A DNA stretch of 32,779 nucleotides, from NCBI GenBank assembly GCA_002410935.1, contig DHPM01000002.1, forward strand, positions 49,737 through 82,515, written 5' to 3'. The stretch comes from Caryophanales bacterium UBA5364. Lineage in GTDB: Bacteria > Bacillota_I > Bacilli_A > RF39 > UBA660. Shown here piece after piece: positions 31,721 to 32,779 of the stretch. The position numbers and the translations under genes were made by a program. The notes below the pieces were generated by a model, which did no database searches, had not been told where the DNA came from, and saw only the letters and a list, made by a program, of their open reading frames with translations. How positions within the stretch are numbered: position 1 is the first letter of the stretch; each line of letters starts with the position of its first letter.

Positions 31721-32779
31721 TTTATCACCCAACCTATCTTACCATGACAGCCATAACCCACATGTAGACTTCCACTCAATCCAATAAATGTATTATTTTG
31801 TTCAAAACTAACAAATGGAACATCGAAGCTAAATCCATTGTTAATTAAATATTTACTTTGTAAAATGTTTCTAACATTAAACCTATCATTCTTCCAATAT
31901 GTAAAGTCATTTGGAAAGGGATATTGATGTTCATAAGACCATGAAGGTCCCAATCCTAAAAATTGTATGCCTGCATTACCAGTTATATTTGAATATGTTT
32001 TTTCATTTTTTATTCCATAAGTAACATCTTGATAAGCAGTCAACTCAAGATTAGCAGGTCCTGCACCAACGGATAATCCTAATCCTTGACCACATCCACC
32101 ATCAATTACAAAACTTTTTTTTGCTATTGAATATATATCTGTTACAGTATTAATTAATTTTTTTCCTGTATTAACAATAGTATTACTAATTCCTTTACCC
32201 ACCTCAGTTATTTCATTACCTATTTTTTTTGCTTTCTTAATAATGCTATTCCATGATGGCCAAGTTCCCAAATCATCTAACATATTGATAGGATTATTAT
32301 TACAATATACATATATATTATGGCTTGATACTCCTGTTCCGGTAGAAACTAATCCATCCGCATTAATAAATCTACCAATCTCAGGATTATAATATCTACT
32401 ATTTAAGTAGTATAATTCAGTTTCACTATCATAATAGTAACTTCTGTATCTGAATGGATTAATGTTTCCTATATTGGTTGGATCTGTTATTTCATTATCT
32501 TGATTATCTGTTATTGAGATGACTTGTCCCCAACTGTCATATGTGTATGAAACTATCTTGTTTCCTGCATCATCAATTATTCCTATTATATCATTTTGTC
32601 CATTTTTTATATAGTAGTATAAATCATTATTATACTTGAATCCTTCGATACTTCCAGTTGCATCATAGAAGTAATATAGTATATCTTCTCCTATGGTTTC
32701 ATATATGATATTGGTTCCTTCTAAGTAGTATTTGTGTTCTACCCCATTGATTAGTTTAGATGTTCGTATTCCTTCATCG
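31717..32779 (-). CDS. Rhs-repeat protein, C-terminal part with core and variable tip
   Basis: The frame is open from the window edge, so the N-terminus is missing; 353 codons are seen. The first about 165 residues are Rhs/YD repeats (YYFYDATGSIEGF, NGQNDIIGIIDDAGNKIVSYTYDSWGQ) and the Rhs-associated core (PFRYRSYYYDSETELYYLNSRYYNPEIGRFINADG, then NIYVYCNNNPINMLDDLG). The usual D-P-x-G end reads DDLG here. The last about 185 residues are a different tip: an amphipathic part (IKKAKKIGNEITEVGKGISNTI), then a Gly-rich, probably beta-sheet domain (DGGCGQGLGLSVGAGPANLELT) with two Cys. I do not recognise the tip. An internal ATG (32283) is not the true start. Rhs proteins are usually large secreted or surface toxins. 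Confidence 0.9.
   Translation of the reverse strand, partial: DEGIRTSKLINGVEHKYYLEGTNIIYETIGEDILYYFYDATGSIEGFKYNNDLYYYIKNGQNDIIGIIDDAGNKIVSYTYDSWGQVISITDNQDNEITDPTNIGNINPFRYRSYYYDSETELYYLNSRYYNPEIGRFINADGLVSTGTGVSSHNIYVYCNNNPINMLDDLGTWPSWNSIIKKAKKIGNEITEVGKGISNTIVNTGKKLINTVTDIYSIAKKSFVIDGGCGQGLGLSVGAGPANLELTAYQDVTYGIKNEKTYSNITGNAGIQFLGLGPSWSYEHQYPFPNDFTYWKNDRFNVRNILQSKYLINNGFSFDVPFVSFEQNNTFIGLSGSLHVGYGCHGKIGWVIK

Noticed and set aside
1..32779. Mollicute code with UGA as tryptophan
   Set aside because: TGA ends several genes, including ATGA overlaps at cvpA-trxA and Rhs-RDD, and Trp in conserved places is TGG (for example the thioredoxin WCGPC).

Overview
The window is AT-rich bacterial chromosome with the standard code: TGA is used as a stop, for example in ATGA start/stop overlaps, and Trp is TGG. 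Gene content points to a Bacilli-class Bacillota, perhaps one of the reduced gut lineages near Erysipelotrichia, RF39 or other Mollicutes-like groups. The signs are an L10 leader, an L19 leader, RNase HIII, a SigH-like sigma factor beside secE-nusG, Mini-RNase III, RbgA and a CBS-type pyrophosphatase. The exact lineage is inference. Many genes start with GTG or TTG, and most gaps are short. I see no tRNA, rRNA or CRISPR array.

Layout. 1-286 is a cut-off unknown gene with a strong promoter. 344-4123 (minus) is a run of cvpA, trxA, rsmE, a one-pass membrane protein and mtaB, divergent from rnhC (4222-5175, plus). 5190-6791 (minus) is a single-gene unit encoding a type IV pilin-like N-terminus joined to a BspA-type leucine-rich repeat protein. 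6904-18042 (minus) is the classic transcription/translation cluster secE-nusG, rplK-rplA, rplJ-rplL, rsmC-like, rpoB-rpoC. Each block has its own 17-bp-spaced sigma-A promoter, there is an L10 leader before rplJ, and a terminator follows rpoC. Upstream of it lies rhuM-rbgA-mrnC-rlmB-sigH.

From 21.7 to 30.5 kb the window holds what looks like the ancestral order trmH-rimM-trmD / rplS-lepB / rbgA, broken by extra genes. These are an opposite-strand pair (pyrophosphatase ppaC and an Ig-like lipoprotein), an acyltransferase-fold protein overlapping an acyl-CoA ligase, a GNAT acetyltransferase with a tiny upstream ORF, and a RhuM-family protein fused translationally to rbgA. Between trmD and the ppaC unit sits a small orphan with an arginine tail.

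30.6 kb to the end is accessory. It holds a small membrane protein with a 12-bp repeat in its membrane segment, a gene-poor stretch with a decayed Rhs repeat fragment, an RDD-family membrane protein, and the C-terminal end of an Rhs-repeat protein that runs off the window. The RDD gene starts inside the stop codon of the Rhs gene, an arrangement expected of a toxin tip with its immunity gene. The Rhs/RDD pair with the orphan Rhs scrap, and the acyltransferase-like/acyl-CoA ligase pair lacking the usual catalytic histidine, are the best candidates for undescribed biology.
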